Source of the DNA: Duganella sacchari | Lineage (GTDB): Bacteria > Pseudomonadota > Gammaproteobacteria > Burkholderiales > Burkholderiaceae_D | Direction of reading: 5' to 3' | Assembly (NCBI RefSeq): GCF_900143065.1 | Contig: NZ_FRCX01000020.1 | Span: forward strand, 17,166-81,165 | Length of the DNA: 64,000 nucleotides | Part shown: piece after piece, positions 9,191 through 18,253 of the stretch | Layout: every line of letters starts with the position of its first letter | Position numbering within the stretch: position 1 is the first letter of the stretch | Program-made: the position numbers and the translations under genes | The notes under the pieces: model-generated | Database searches by the model: none | Told to the model about the DNA's origin: nothing | The model's input: only the letters and a program-made list of their open reading frames with translations

Positions 9191-10185
9191 TGAAGGCGCT
9201 ACTGCTGGCGCTGGGCGCCTTGACCTCTCTTGGCGCGTCGGCGCAGCAGTTTTCCTATGGCGACTGGGCTGTCTCGTGCGACAACACGCGGCACTGCGAG
9301 GCGGTCGGCTATCAGCGTGAAGACGCCGAGCTGCCGGTGACCATGTGGCTGGCGCGCGATGCCGGCGGCAATGCACCGGTCACCGTGCGTATCGATGCGC
9401 AGTCGGAGCAGGACGGCACTGGCCCGTACAGCATCCGTGTCGGCAAGGTGGCCGTGAGTGGCATCAAGCAGGATGGGACGCTGAGCGCGGAACAGATCGC
9501 GCGCCTGCTGCCGGCCATGAAGGAGGCGGACAGCGCTATCGTCACCGATACCAAACATCAGTGGGAACTGTCGCTGGCCGGCATGAAGGCGGCGCTGCTC
9601 AAGATCGATGATCTGCAGGGGCGGGTGCTGACCGTGACCGCGCTGGCGCGTCCGGGCCTCAAGCCGGCCAGCGCCGTACCTGCTGCGCTGCCTGCGCCCG
9701 TGCTACGTGCGGCGCCTGTGCTGGCGTCGCGCGACAGCGACCAGAAGCTGCTGCCGGCGATCCTGAAAGTGCTGCGCGATGCGGACTGCGATGCCGATGC
9801 GCCCAACGCGGACGAACGCCGCAACAGCGAAATCTACCGGCTCTCCGCCAGCGAAGTGCTGGTGTTCCGTGAATGCACACGTGGCGCTTATCAGGCGTCG
9901 TATGGCATCTGGCGTGTGAGCGACAAGTCGCCGTACAAGGCGGTGCGCGTCGTGCTGCCGACCGTCAGCGGCGGCCAGCCCGACGACATGCTGATCGAGC
10001 CGTCGTTCGACAAAGGCGTATTGAGCTCCTTTGCCAAGGGGCGCGGGCTGGCCGATTGCGGCAGCTTCGATCAATGGCTGTGGACTGCCGACGGCTTCAA
10101 ACTGCTGGAGTCGTCGGAAGGGCCGATATGCCGTGGCATGCCCGGCGGCGGCTTCATGCTGCGGCGCTGGACTGCGAAACACTGA
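9190..10185 (+). CDS. Exported DUF1176-type protein
   Basis: The start is chosen at 9190 because it overlaps the orn stop (TGATG) and gives a clean signal peptide (MKALLLALGALTSLGASAQ). The frame is open further upstream inside orn, but that would bury the signal. The 331-residue protein begins FSYGDWAVSCDNTRHCEAVGY and has paired cysteines (DNTRHC; RDADCDAD; ADCGSF), as expected for the periplasmic DUF1176 family, which has no established function. It probably shares the orn transcript by translational coupling. Confidence 0.85.
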   Translation: MKALLLALGALTSLGASAQQFSYGDWAVSCDNTRHCEAVGYQREDAELPVTMWLARDAGGNAPVTVRIDAQSEQDGTGPYSIRVGKVAVSGIKQDGTLSAEQIARLLPAMKEADSAIVTDTKHQWELSLAGMKAALLKIDDLQGRVLTVTALARPGLKPASAVPAALPAPVLRAAPVLASRDSDQKLLPAILKVLRDADCDADAPNADERRNSEIYRLSASEVLVFRECTRGAYQASYGIWRVSDKSPYKAVRVVLPTVSGGQPDDMLIEPSFDKGVLSSFAKGRGLADCGSFDQWLWTADGFKLLESSEGPICRGMPGGGFMLRRWTAKH

Positions 10186-10276
10186 GGCCGGTAGCGCCCT
10201 GGTGGTGCTGTGGCGCACGGTGAAGCGGCAGGTGCAGGTCTACAGTAGGGCATCTTAAACTGCCTCCCTCGCCGCC

Positions 10277-11137
10277 ATGACACGGTCTTCCATCCTGCTG
10301 CTGGCTGCAGTGCCGCTGTTGCTGGCGGTACTGGCTGCCTGTTCGCCGCTTACCGCGCTGAATGCCCTCACGCCTGGCACGGCCTCCGAACGCACGGCCA
10401 ATCTGGCGTACGGCGACGGCCCGCGCCGCAAGCTGGACGTCTACCAGCCCCGTGATGCGCATGGCGCGGCGCCGGTGGTGGTGTTTTTCTACGGCGGTAA
10501 CTGGGTCGCGGGCGAGCGCGAAGACTATGCGTTTGTCGGCCGTGCGCTGGCTTTGCGTGGCATCGTCACCGTGATTGCCGATTACCGGCTGTATCCCGAA
10601 GTGAGCTATCCCGACTTTCTAAAAGATGCGGCGCAAGCGGTGGCATGGGCGTACCGCGAGGCCGGGCACTATGGCGGCGATCCGCAACGCCTGTTCGTCA
10701 TGGGCCACAGCGCTGGCGCCTACAACGCTGCCATGATCGCACTGGATGGCCGCTGGCTGGCGGAGCAGGGCATGACGCCCTCCGCACTGCGCGGCTGGAT
10801 CGGCCTGGCCGGGCCGTATGATTTCCTGCCGATCGAAAATCCGACCACCAAACCGGTGTTTCACTTTCCTGCTACGCCGCCTGAGTCGCAGCCCATCCAT
10901 CACGTCACTGCGGCCAGCCCGTCGGCGTTGCTGATCGCGGCGCGTAGCGACAAGCTGGTCAATCCCACGCGTAACACGGCCCATCTGGCGGCTGCGCTGC
11001 GCGCGCAGCACGTACCGGTGCAGGAGCTGTACTACGACAAGGTCAGCCACACCACGCTGATCGCGACCTTTGCCACGCCGCTACGCTGGCTATCGCCGGC
11101 CCTGGAGGACGTGGCGGCGTTTGTACAGCGGCCCTGA
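10277..11137 (+). CDS. Lipoprotein alpha/beta hydrolase (esterase-like)
   Basis: This 286-residue protein starts with a lipoprotein signal ending LAVLAAC, so it is probably anchored to a membrane facing the periplasm. The alpha/beta-hydrolase fold is visible: the oxyanion region VVFFYGGNWVAGE, the nucleophile elbow GHSAGAYNAAM, a late Asp in ARSDKLVNP and the catalytic His in KVSHTTLIA. The layout resembles the BD-FAE/carboxylesterase branch. The substrate is unknown. A hairpin with a T-rich tail follows its stop. Confidence 0.9.
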   Translation: MTRSSILLLAAVPLLLAVLAACSPLTALNALTPGTASERTANLAYGDGPRRKLDVYQPRDAHGAAPVVVFFYGGNWVAGEREDYAFVGRALALRGIVTVIADYRLYPEVSYPDFLKDAAQAVAWAYREAGHYGGDPQRLFVMGHSAGAYNAAMIALDGRWLAEQGMTPSALRGWIGLAGPYDFLPIENPTTKPVFHFPATPPESQPIHHVTAASPSALLIAARSDKLVNPTRNTAHLAAALRAQHVPVQELYYDKVSHTTLIATFATPLRWLSPALEDVAAFVQRP

Positions 11138-11162
11138 ATCGCGCGCCGCGATTTTCTTTTTG
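11137..11162 (+). terminator. Rho-independent terminator after the esterase gene
   Basis: The stem AATCGC/GCGATT (11137-11142 with 11148-11153) with a 5-nt loop is followed by a T-rich run TTCTTTT. It begins at the last base of the esterase stop codon. Confidence 0.65.
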
Positions 11163-11171
11163 GAATTATCA

Positions 11172-11209
11172 TTTCGCAAATATCAACTTACCAATATTTA
11201 TTTGCGAAA
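11172..11209 (+). promoter_or_regulatory. 11-bp perfect inverted repeat upstream of a start codon
   Basis: The arms TTTCGCAAATA (11172-11182) and TATTTGCGAAA (11199-11209) are separated by 16 nt. The right arm ends 3 nt before the ATG at 11213, so it covers the place of the ribosome site. It could be an operator or an RNA hairpin that hides the start. The region is much more AT-rich than the flanking genes. Confidence 0.5.
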
Positions 11210-11212
11210 ACC

Positions 11213-12187
11213 ATGTCCGATATCCTGGAACCCTCTCCGCCCGTCCTGCCTACCGAGCCGCCGCCGGTCAAAAAGAAATCTCGCTGGGGACGCTACGTGC
11301 TGTACGCGCTGGCAACGCTTGGCGTGCTGGCGATACTGCTGGTCGTGGCGGCCTTCTACAAGGCCAATAAAGGGCCGGTGCTGGTCAAGATTGACGAGAC
11401 CGCTTCCATCGATGAGTCCATGACCCGCAACTACGGCAAGTACTCGCCCGAGAAAAAAGGCTGGGTGTATGTGGATGAAAACAACCAGCCCTTCCTGGTC
11501 CGTGTGATCCAGCAGGCGCGCATTGAAGCGGTGGGCGCCAGCGACGAGCTGTACTTTGCCGTCAGCGGCACCGGCCTCGGCGCCAGCCAGAGCAGTTTTT
11601 ATGGCGTGTTCCAGATCCGTTCGGACGGCAAGGGCGGCGACGGCCTGGTGGAAATCAGCGATCCGCACCGCTACGACAGTCCGGTGCCGGTGACGCCCGA
11701 AAGAGTGCGCTTTGAGGCCTTGTCGGAAAATACCTGGGCCTGGGTGATCAAGACCCAGGATGCGACCAATCCCAAGCAGGACCGGGTGAGCGTCAACAAC
11801 GTCATGCTGGCGCCGCATGGCGACACGATTGCAGTGCTGGCCAATTTCAAGGCGTCGGCGGAATCTGATCCGGGGGATTGTGCGCAGGCCAATGCCGAGC
11901 ATGAATCGTGGCAAAAGCAGATGAAGCAATACGAGAACCTGCCCGAGAACGCGTCGGATGAAGACGTCATGAGTGCCGAGGCGCTCTCGGACAACGAGCC
12001 GCGCCGCTGTGAGCGCGTGCGCTGGAGCTACACTACCGCGCCCGTGGTGAGTGCGCAACCAGGTCCGCTCACTGTTTCCGTCAAAGGATCGCAGTACGGC
12101 GTGCCGGTGGAGGGCAAGACCTGGAAGGTCATGTTCGACAGCAAGGCCTTTGTGTACAACGTGCCGGCGGAGTTGATCCCGGATTAA
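11213..12187 (+). CDS. Membrane-anchored protein of unknown function
   Basis: I do not recognise this 324-residue protein. It has a Pro-rich cytosolic N-terminus (LEPSPPVLPTEPPPVKKK), one membrane span at about residues 28-46 (VLYALATLGVLAILLVVAAF) and a large outside region. That region has two Cys spaced widely (GDCAQAN; RRCERVRW) and an acidic stretch ENLPENASDEDVMSAEALSD. The 3' end overlaps the convergent cupin gene by 4 bp. Expression may be set by the inverted repeat right before its start. Confidence 0.75.
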   Translation: MSDILEPSPPVLPTEPPPVKKKSRWGRYVLYALATLGVLAILLVVAAFYKANKGPVLVKIDETASIDESMTRNYGKYSPEKKGWVYVDENNQPFLVRVIQQARIEAVGASDELYFAVSGTGLGASQSSFYGVFQIRSDGKGGDGLVEISDPHRYDSPVPVTPERVRFEALSENTWAWVIKTQDATNPKQDRVSVNNVMLAPHGDTIAVLANFKASAESDPGDCAQANAEHESWQKQMKQYENLPENASDEDVMSAEALSDNEPRRCERVRWSYTTAPVVSAQPGPLTVSVKGSQYGVPVEGKTWKVMFDSKAFVYNVPAELIPD

Positions 12188-13059
12188 AGTCCACGCAACA
12201 CGAAGGGCACGCCTCTGGCCCAGCGGTTGGACGACAGCGAGAACGTCAGCGCGCGCACCTGGTGGTACCAGCCGGCCGGCACGTACAGCATGTCGCCAGG
12301 ATGCACGATGACTTCGATCATCGTGGCCTGGCGGGCCAGCGGAAACTGAGTGTAGTCCGGCGCCTCCGGATCGAACGGCGAGCCAAACAGGATCGGGTTC
12401 GCTTCACGCGGATAGATGAATTCGTCGTGATGCGGCGGCGACAGGAAGATGCGCTTGGTGCCCCAGATCTGGGCGAAGATATTGTCGTCGTAATCGCAGT
12501 GCAGCGGCGTCACCGTGCCGGCCGGGCCGATCCAGAAGCGGGGCGGTCCCATCTTGTCGAAATACGTGGGCCAGTGGCACATGCGGTTCAGCTCGCGCAG
12601 TTCCAGGTTGCCGAGGTAGGGCGGCAAGCCTTCCGTGGCAGCGGCCAGGTCAAGATATTCGGCCATCGTCATGTCCGCCATCGCGCGGTCGGCGGCAAAC
12701 GCGGTGCCGATGTAGTCGCCAACGCGGGCGCGCACGTGCAGATGGCTGTACTGCTCGCGCAGAATGCCGGGCGCTTGCGCGGTCAGTGACCAGCGGCCGA
12801 CGATGCCCTCGATCAGAAACGGCAAACCTTGCGCGGCGCGCTCGCGGAACGCCGCCGCATTCATGGCCCGCACGCGTGGCACTTCCTGGATGGTTGCCAG
12901 GCTACGCGAAGCCTGCTTGATCTGCTCGCGCATGGCGTGAATCGACGCCACCCCGCGCACTTGCGCATCGCGCGCCTCCAGCGCCAGCTTCTTGGCCGCC
13001 GCTTCCTCCGGCGATAGCACAATACGCGGCGGCAGCTTGTTTGATACTTCTTTCGACAT
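12184..13059 (-). CDS. Cupin-like (JmjC/cupin_8) dioxygenase-type protein
   Basis: This 291-residue protein carries the iron-binding HxD of JmjC-type oxygenases in TPLHCDYDDNIFAQ, the family segment GTKRIFLSPPHHDEFIYP and the distal His in PGDMLYVPAGWYHQVRAL. That suggests an Fe(II)/2-oxoglutarate enzyme that hydroxylates a protein or small molecule. The partner is unknown. The N-terminal 60 residues are charged and helical. The start ATG at 13059 follows an AAGGAAGGG ribosome site. Confidence 0.88.
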   Translation of the reverse strand: MSKEVSNKLPPRIVLSPEEAAAKKLALEARDAQVRGVASIHAMREQIKQASRSLATIQEVPRVRAMNAAAFRERAAQGLPFLIEGIVGRWSLTAQAPGILREQYSHLHVRARVGDYIGTAFAADRAMADMTMAEYLDLAAATEGLPPYLGNLELRELNRMCHWPTYFDKMGPPRFWIGPAGTVTPLHCDYDDNIFAQIWGTKRIFLSPPHHDEFIYPREANPILFGSPFDPEAPDYTQFPLARQATMIEVIVHPGDMLYVPAGWYHQVRALTFSLSSNRWARGVPFVLRGL

Positions 13060-13118
13060 AAGCCCTTCCTTGATGGGGCATCTATTTTACGCGATAGTCC
13101 AAGTCATGCCGCTGATCT

Positions 13119-13862
13119 TTATCGCGAATATCGGCCACCAGTATTGGGAGACTTATTTCTGTTTAACTTGTAGATGACATAGTCTGCGCTAAGAAGTGCT
13201 GTTGCTCTGCATATGAGGAAATAGATTTCAAGACCTTGTAAGTATGTGTCGAAGTGCTTGGCATCAAATGTGATCGTACGGCCACCTGCTATCTGGAATG
13301 TAATCTGAGGGGGTGTCTGGTTTAGTTTTATTCTGAGGGCTACCTTGTCGGGTATATCTTTCCGCTCCCACTCCTGCTCCTTGTGAGAACCTAGCATGAA
13401 GATATACCCCTCTAGCGAATGAATAAATCCACTCGCCAAGTCGAAATACGCGTCGATCTCTGCCAGGTTCGGATCCGCGTACTCATGCTCCATTTTGTTG
13501 CGGATTCTGTTTAGTTTTTCGAGGGAGCGGGATGAGAGCAGGCCGGTTTTGGAGAAAAAATCCAGTTTTCTGGGAAAACTTTTAAGAATGTTGGACAGCC
13601 CCAGAATATGGATGAAGGTATCCATTTCACACTCCGTGGCGCGTTTCAGGTTCGAAACGCAATTAATGCGAGCAGCAGTTGTCCCATGAGTGAGCTCTTG
13701 TTCGGCAAATTCAAGATAATCAAAAGGCATCAAATCAAAATCAGGAAACTCGAGATCCGTCCCGCTACTGCTTGAATGCTGTAGTGCTTCAAAATTTTTT
13801 GTTAGATAGTCGCACAGAACTTCGTAGTCCTGCATTTTGATGGCGTCTTTTTCTGTCTTCAT
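13119..13862 (-). CDS. Orphan protein with an HEPN-like RNKMEH motif
   Basis: No family was recognised. The gene is visibly AT-richer than its neighbours and uses codons (AAA, ATA-type) unlike them, so it is probably acquired. The mostly helical protein contains LNRIRNKMEHEY, which fits the R-x4-H pattern with a polar residue after Arg typical of HEPN ribonuclease domains. The helix SLEKLNRIRNKMEHEYADPN is followed by a second long helix, also as in HEPN folds. The start is uncertain: GTG at 13883, ATG at 13862 (used) or ATG at 13835, none with a strong ribosome site. No antitoxin-like partner lies beside it. Confidence 0.7.
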   Translation of the reverse strand: MKTEKDAIKMQDYEVLCDYLTKNFEALQHSSSSGTDLEFPDFDLMPFDYLEFAEQELTHGTTAARINCVSNLKRATECEMDTFIHILGLSNILKSFPRKLDFFSKTGLLSSRSLEKLNRIRNKMEHEYADPNLAEIDAYFDLASGFIHSLEGYIFMLGSHKEQEWERKDIPDKVALRIKLNQTPPQITFQIAGGRTITFDAKHFDTYLQGLEIYFLICRATALLSADYVIYKLNRNKSPNTGGRYSR

Positions 13863-13919
13863 ATCTTTGAGTAGTTTTACCACGTAAGGGCGGCATGTGA
13901 CGTCTTTGATTTGCCGAAC

Positions 13920-16103
13920 TCAGTAAGCGGCGCGGATGGTTTCGTTGGTGATGGCGAGGCGTGAGGCCAGCGTGTTGACGACGTAGCGGTGGAATTGCTG
14001 GGCGGTGTCGCCGTCTTCCGCTTCCATGCGTTGCAGGGCTGCCAGCGACAGGCTGCGCACCAGGGTCGGCACATCGGCGCGGACGTCGGCGCTGCGGGGA
14101 TTCTGGGTGTACAGCGCCATCTCGCCAACGATGGTGCCCACGCCGAAGGAACGTAGGCGCAGGGCGTCGCCGTTGGTCATCGGCAGCGAGACGGTGACAC
14201 GGCCGTATTCGACAATGTAGACGGCATCGCCAGGATCGCCACGCGTGAACAGCAGTTCGCCGGCCGCCAGCTGGCGCGGCACCAGCTGCGCATTGAGCCG
14301 CGCCAGCGCAGCGCGCGTGAAGTGGGTCTGCAGTCCGGCCGCCGTGCCTTGCTGATGCGGGAAAGTCGCCAGGATCTGTTCCTCGATCCATTCCATGCCC
14401 GCGTCCAGGCTGCCGAAGTCCTGCACGGTCTTGCTGAACATGCCTGCGCGGGCAAGCAACTGACGCGCATCGGCCGGCAGGGCGGTCAGCACCAGCGTGA
14501 CGCCTGCGGTATCGCAGATCTGCCGCAGCTTCATGAAGCTCACGGAGGTAGAGGCGTCCAGGCCGTCGATGCGGCGGAAGTCCAGCACGACGAAGCGCGG
14601 CGCCAGGCCTGCCGTCAGCCGGGCGCGCACATGCTGCAAGATCGAATTGGCGGTGGCGAAGAACAGGAATCCGTGCAGGCTGGCGCCAACGACCTGGTCG
14701 CCATGCGCGCGCAGCAGCGCCGTATCCGCCATCGAGCGCTCGACGTTGGAGCTGAATGTGCGGCCGTCAAACTCGCTGCGGATCACGCTGATGCGGCCAT
14801 ACTTGACCACAAACAGCACGCAGGCGGCAATGATGCCCAGTCCGACGCCGGACACCACGCCATACACGGCGATCACCACCACGATCAGCGGAATCAGCAG
14901 GTATTCAGCGCGCCCCAGCTTGCGGTAGGAATTGACCAGCCATTCGCGGATCAGGCCGATGCCGATATACAGTTGCAGGCCGACCAGCACGGATTTGGGC
15001 ATCCAGCCGATCAGGCCGGGAAAGAGGGCGATGACGATGAGACAGCCCGCCGCAGCCGCCAGGCCACTGCTGCGGCCGGAGGCGCCCGCGCGGCGGTTGA
15101 GCAGCGTGCGGCTCAGCGACTGGTAGCCGACGATCCCGCCCAGCGCGCCGCACAGCAGATTCGCCAGGCCGGCCGCGCGCATCTCCTGGTTCAGGTCGGG
15201 GTCCTGCTGGCAAGCCAGGCCGGCGCCCGTGGCGTTGAGCAGGATGGTCAGCGCGGAGACGGCTGCCACCACAAAAAATTCCGGCAGGTGGTGGGCGATG
15301 ACGGCCCAGTCGATCTGCCCTGGCGGCAGCGACATCGGCAATTGCAGCGCCGACAGCGGCACGCTTTCAAACAGCAGGCCCAGATGGCGTGCCCGTTCGG
15401 GCGTCATGCCGGTCAGGGCCAGTCCCGCAAAGAACACCAGCAAGCCCGAGCCGATGCCGATGGGGACCACCAGCGTGAAGCGCCTGATGTAGCGCGCGCC
15501 GGTCAGCAGCACGGCGCACACCACCACAGCGGGCAGCCAGGCCAGCCACGACAGTTCACCCAGCGCGCCCAGGTGCGACCAGTGCAGATTCTCGCCGGTC
15601 AGCACACGGAACGAGCCCGCCAGCAGCAGATAGCCCGTACCCGCCAAGTAGCCGCCCATCACCGGATACGGCAGGAACTGAATCAGCGTGCTGCCTCTGG
15701 CCGCGCCCAGCCCATACAGCAGCGCGCCGCTGACCAGTGAGCTCAGCGCCAAAGCCGCCAGCAGTGTCATCAGCAGGTCATGCCCGCCGCCCGGCACAGT
15801 CATGTCCGCCGCCATGCCGCTGGCCATGCCGGCCAGGATGGCGGCCGAGTTGCCATCCGGTCCGCCGATGGAAAACTTGATCGAGCTGCACAGTGCAATC
15901 ACCGACGCCGCCACCACGCAGCTCATGAGCGTGACCAGCACACCCGCATGCTGGTACTGCGCCAGGTCGCCGCTGAAGATCAGCGCCGCATAGCTGAGCG
16001 CGTAGCACAGCATCACGACCGAGGACAACAGCCCGGCGCCGATATTCGCCGGTAGCGTGCCGGCGCTGGCCGGCGGCGGCTGCAATCTGATGGCCGGGCG
16101 CAT
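13920..16103 (-). CDS. SulP-type anion transporter with STAS and cyclic-nucleotide-binding domains
   Basis: This 727-residue protein has three modules: a SulP membrane domain of about 10-14 helices (to about residue 430), a STAS domain (RFVVLDFRRIDGLDASTSVSFMKL), and a C-terminal cNMP-binding fold (ELLFTRGDPGDAVYIVEYGRVTVSL ... GTIVGEMALY). It likely exchanges an inorganic or small organic anion across the inner membrane, possibly gated by a nucleotide. The start is set at 16103, where ATG overlaps the mntH stop (TGATG). An in-frame ATG further upstream lies inside mntH. The substrate cannot be read from sequence. Confidence 0.9.
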   Translation of the reverse strand: MRPAIRLQPPPASAGTLPANIGAGLLSSVVMLCYALSYAALIFSGDLAQYQHAGVLVTLMSCVVAASVIALCSSIKFSIGGPDGNSAAILAGMASGMAADMTVPGGGHDLLMTLLAALALSSLVSGALLYGLGAARGSTLIQFLPYPVMGGYLAGTGYLLLAGSFRVLTGENLHWSHLGALGELSWLAWLPAVVVCAVLLTGARYIRRFTLVVPIGIGSGLLVFFAGLALTGMTPERARHLGLLFESVPLSALQLPMSLPPGQIDWAVIAHHLPEFFVVAAVSALTILLNATGAGLACQQDPDLNQEMRAAGLANLLCGALGGIVGYQSLSRTLLNRRAGASGRSSGLAAAAGCLIVIALFPGLIGWMPKSVLVGLQLYIGIGLIREWLVNSYRKLGRAEYLLIPLIVVVIAVYGVVSGVGLGIIAACVLFVVKYGRISVIRSEFDGRTFSSNVERSMADTALLRAHGDQVVGASLHGFLFFATANSILQHVRARLTAGLAPRFVVLDFRRIDGLDASTSVSFMKLRQICDTAGVTLVLTALPADARQLLARAGMFSKTVQDFGSLDAGMEWIEEQILATFPHQQGTAAGLQTHFTRAALARLNAQLVPRQLAAGELLFTRGDPGDAVYIVEYGRVTVSLPMTNGDALRLRSFGVGTIVGEMALYTQNPRSADVRADVPTLVRSLSLAALQRMEAEDGDTAQQFHRYVVNTLASRLAITNETIRAAY

Positions 16104-17425
16104 CAGGCCAACGCCTGCCACACCAGCCAGGCATTGGCGGCGGAGATGATCGCAAACAGGCACCACGACAGCGCCATGGTCCACCAGGCGTTGACGAAGT
16201 TGCCCATGATGCGTTGCTGCGAGGTCAGGCTCACCAGCGGATACATGGCAAACGGCAGCTGCATGCTCAACACTACCTGGCTCAGCACCAGCAGCTTGCC
16301 GACCGAATGCTCGCCCAGCACCAGCACGCCGATCATGGCCGGCACCAAGGCCAGTCCGCGCGTGATGGCACGCCGCTGCCAGCAGGGGATCTTCATTTTC
16401 AGGAAGCCTTCCATGATGACTTGCCCTGCAATGGTGCCGGTGAAGGTGGAGCTTTGGCCCGACGCCAGCAAGGCCAGGCCAAACAGGATGGCGGCCAACG
16501 CCGTGCCGGCGACCGGCTCCAGCAGGCGGTAGGCATCGTCGATGTCGAGCATGCGGTCGTTGCCCGGCTGATAGAACGCGGCCGCCGCCAGCACCAGGAT
16601 GGCGCCGTTGATCAGCAAGGCCAGTAGCAGCGACACAATCGTATCGATGCGCGACAGGTTGATGGCCTGGCGTTTGGCGCTGTCATGTTTTGCGACCACG
16701 CGCGTCTGCACCACCGACGAATGCAGGTAGAGGTTATGCGGCATCACGGTGGCGCCCAGGATGCCGATGGCCAGGTACAGCGGCTCGCGCTGCGACAGTG
16801 TGGTGAGGGAAGGGACCAGGCCGGCGGCCACCGCGTGCCAGTCCGGCTGCACGAAAACCAGTTCGGCCAACAGGCAGATGGCGACCGTCAGGATCAGGCC
16901 CAGCACGATGGCCTCGACCTGGCGGAAGCCTTTGCCTTTGAGGCCGAGCACAATCAGCGTATCCAGCGCGGTCAGCGCCACGCCGACCGGCAGCGACACG
17001 CCCAGCAACAGTTTGAACGCGAGCGCACAGCCCAGCACTTCGGCCAGATCGCAGGCAATGATGGAAATTTCAGCGAAGCCCCACAGCGCCTTGCCGACTG
17101 CGGGCGGGTACTGCTCGCGGCAATGCACCGCCAGATCCTTGCCGGTGACGATACCCAGCCGCATGCTCAAACACTGCAGCACAATCGCCGCCAGGCTGGA
17201 CAGCACGACCACAAACAGCAGCTGATAACCGAACTGCGAACCGCCCTGGATCGCCGTGGCCCAGTTGCCCGGGTCCATATAGCCGACCGACACCAGCAGG
17301 CCGGGGCCGGCAAAGCGCAGGACTTTCTTCCAGAAGGGATCGCTTTCCGGCACCGCGACGGTGCCCGCGACTTCAGAAGGGCAGAACGGCGCAGTCGCGG
17401 TGGTGGGCAGCTTGAACGAGAACAT
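16103..17425 (-). CDS. mntH: Nramp-type Mn2+/Fe2+:H+ symporter
   Basis: This inner-membrane divalent-metal importer of about 440 residues carries the Nramp hallmark DPGNW in helix 1 (GYMDPGNWATAIQGGSQFGY), with the metal-binding Asp and Asn. The helix 6 motif ATVMPHNLYLHSS carries the Met-Pro-His. The start at 17425 (MFSFKLP) is preferred over 17431 because AGGA stands at good spacing before it. The stop is coupled to the SulP gene. An 8-bp inverted repeat covers the start region and may be the site of metal-dependent control. Confidence 0.95.
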   Translation of the reverse strand: MFSFKLPTTATAPFCPSEVAGTVAVPESDPFWKKVLRFAGPGLLVSVGYMDPGNWATAIQGGSQFGYQLLFVVVLSSLAAIVLQCLSMRLGIVTGKDLAVHCREQYPPAVGKALWGFAEISIIACDLAEVLGCALAFKLLLGVSLPVGVALTALDTLIVLGLKGKGFRQVEAIVLGLILTVAICLLAELVFVQPDWHAVAAGLVPSLTTLSQREPLYLAIGILGATVMPHNLYLHSSVVQTRVVAKHDSAKRQAINLSRIDTIVSLLLALLINGAILVLAAAAFYQPGNDRMLDIDDAYRLLEPVAGTALAAILFGLALLASGQSSTFTGTIAGQVIMEGFLKMKIPCWQRRAITRGLALVPAMIGVLVLGEHSVGKLLVLSQVVLSMQLPFAMYPLVSLTSQQRIMGNFVNAWWTMALSWCLFAIISAANAWLVWQALA

Positions 17426-17448
17426 AGGCATCCTGAAAATGATGCCTA
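17425..17448 (-). promoter_or_regulatory. Inverted repeat over the mntH start region
   Basis: The arms TAGGCATC and GATGCCTA (8 bp, perfect) are separated by 8 nt. The dyad covers the ribosome site and the first codons. A TAGAAT -10-like hexamer lies just upstream on the minus strand (17450-17455). This position suits a repressor site (MntR or Fur/Mur type) or an RNA hairpin. The regulator is inference. Confidence 0.5.
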
Positions 17449-17493
17449 AATTCTACTTTAGATGCGAGGCGGCTGCCTCTGTCATTGTGCCGC

Positions 17494-18189
<696 letters not shown>

Positions 18190-18253
18190 AGCGTGCTCTT
18201 TTTATTTGGTGGAAGCCGACAGTATACACGCCGCGCCCCGTACAATGGCGCTT

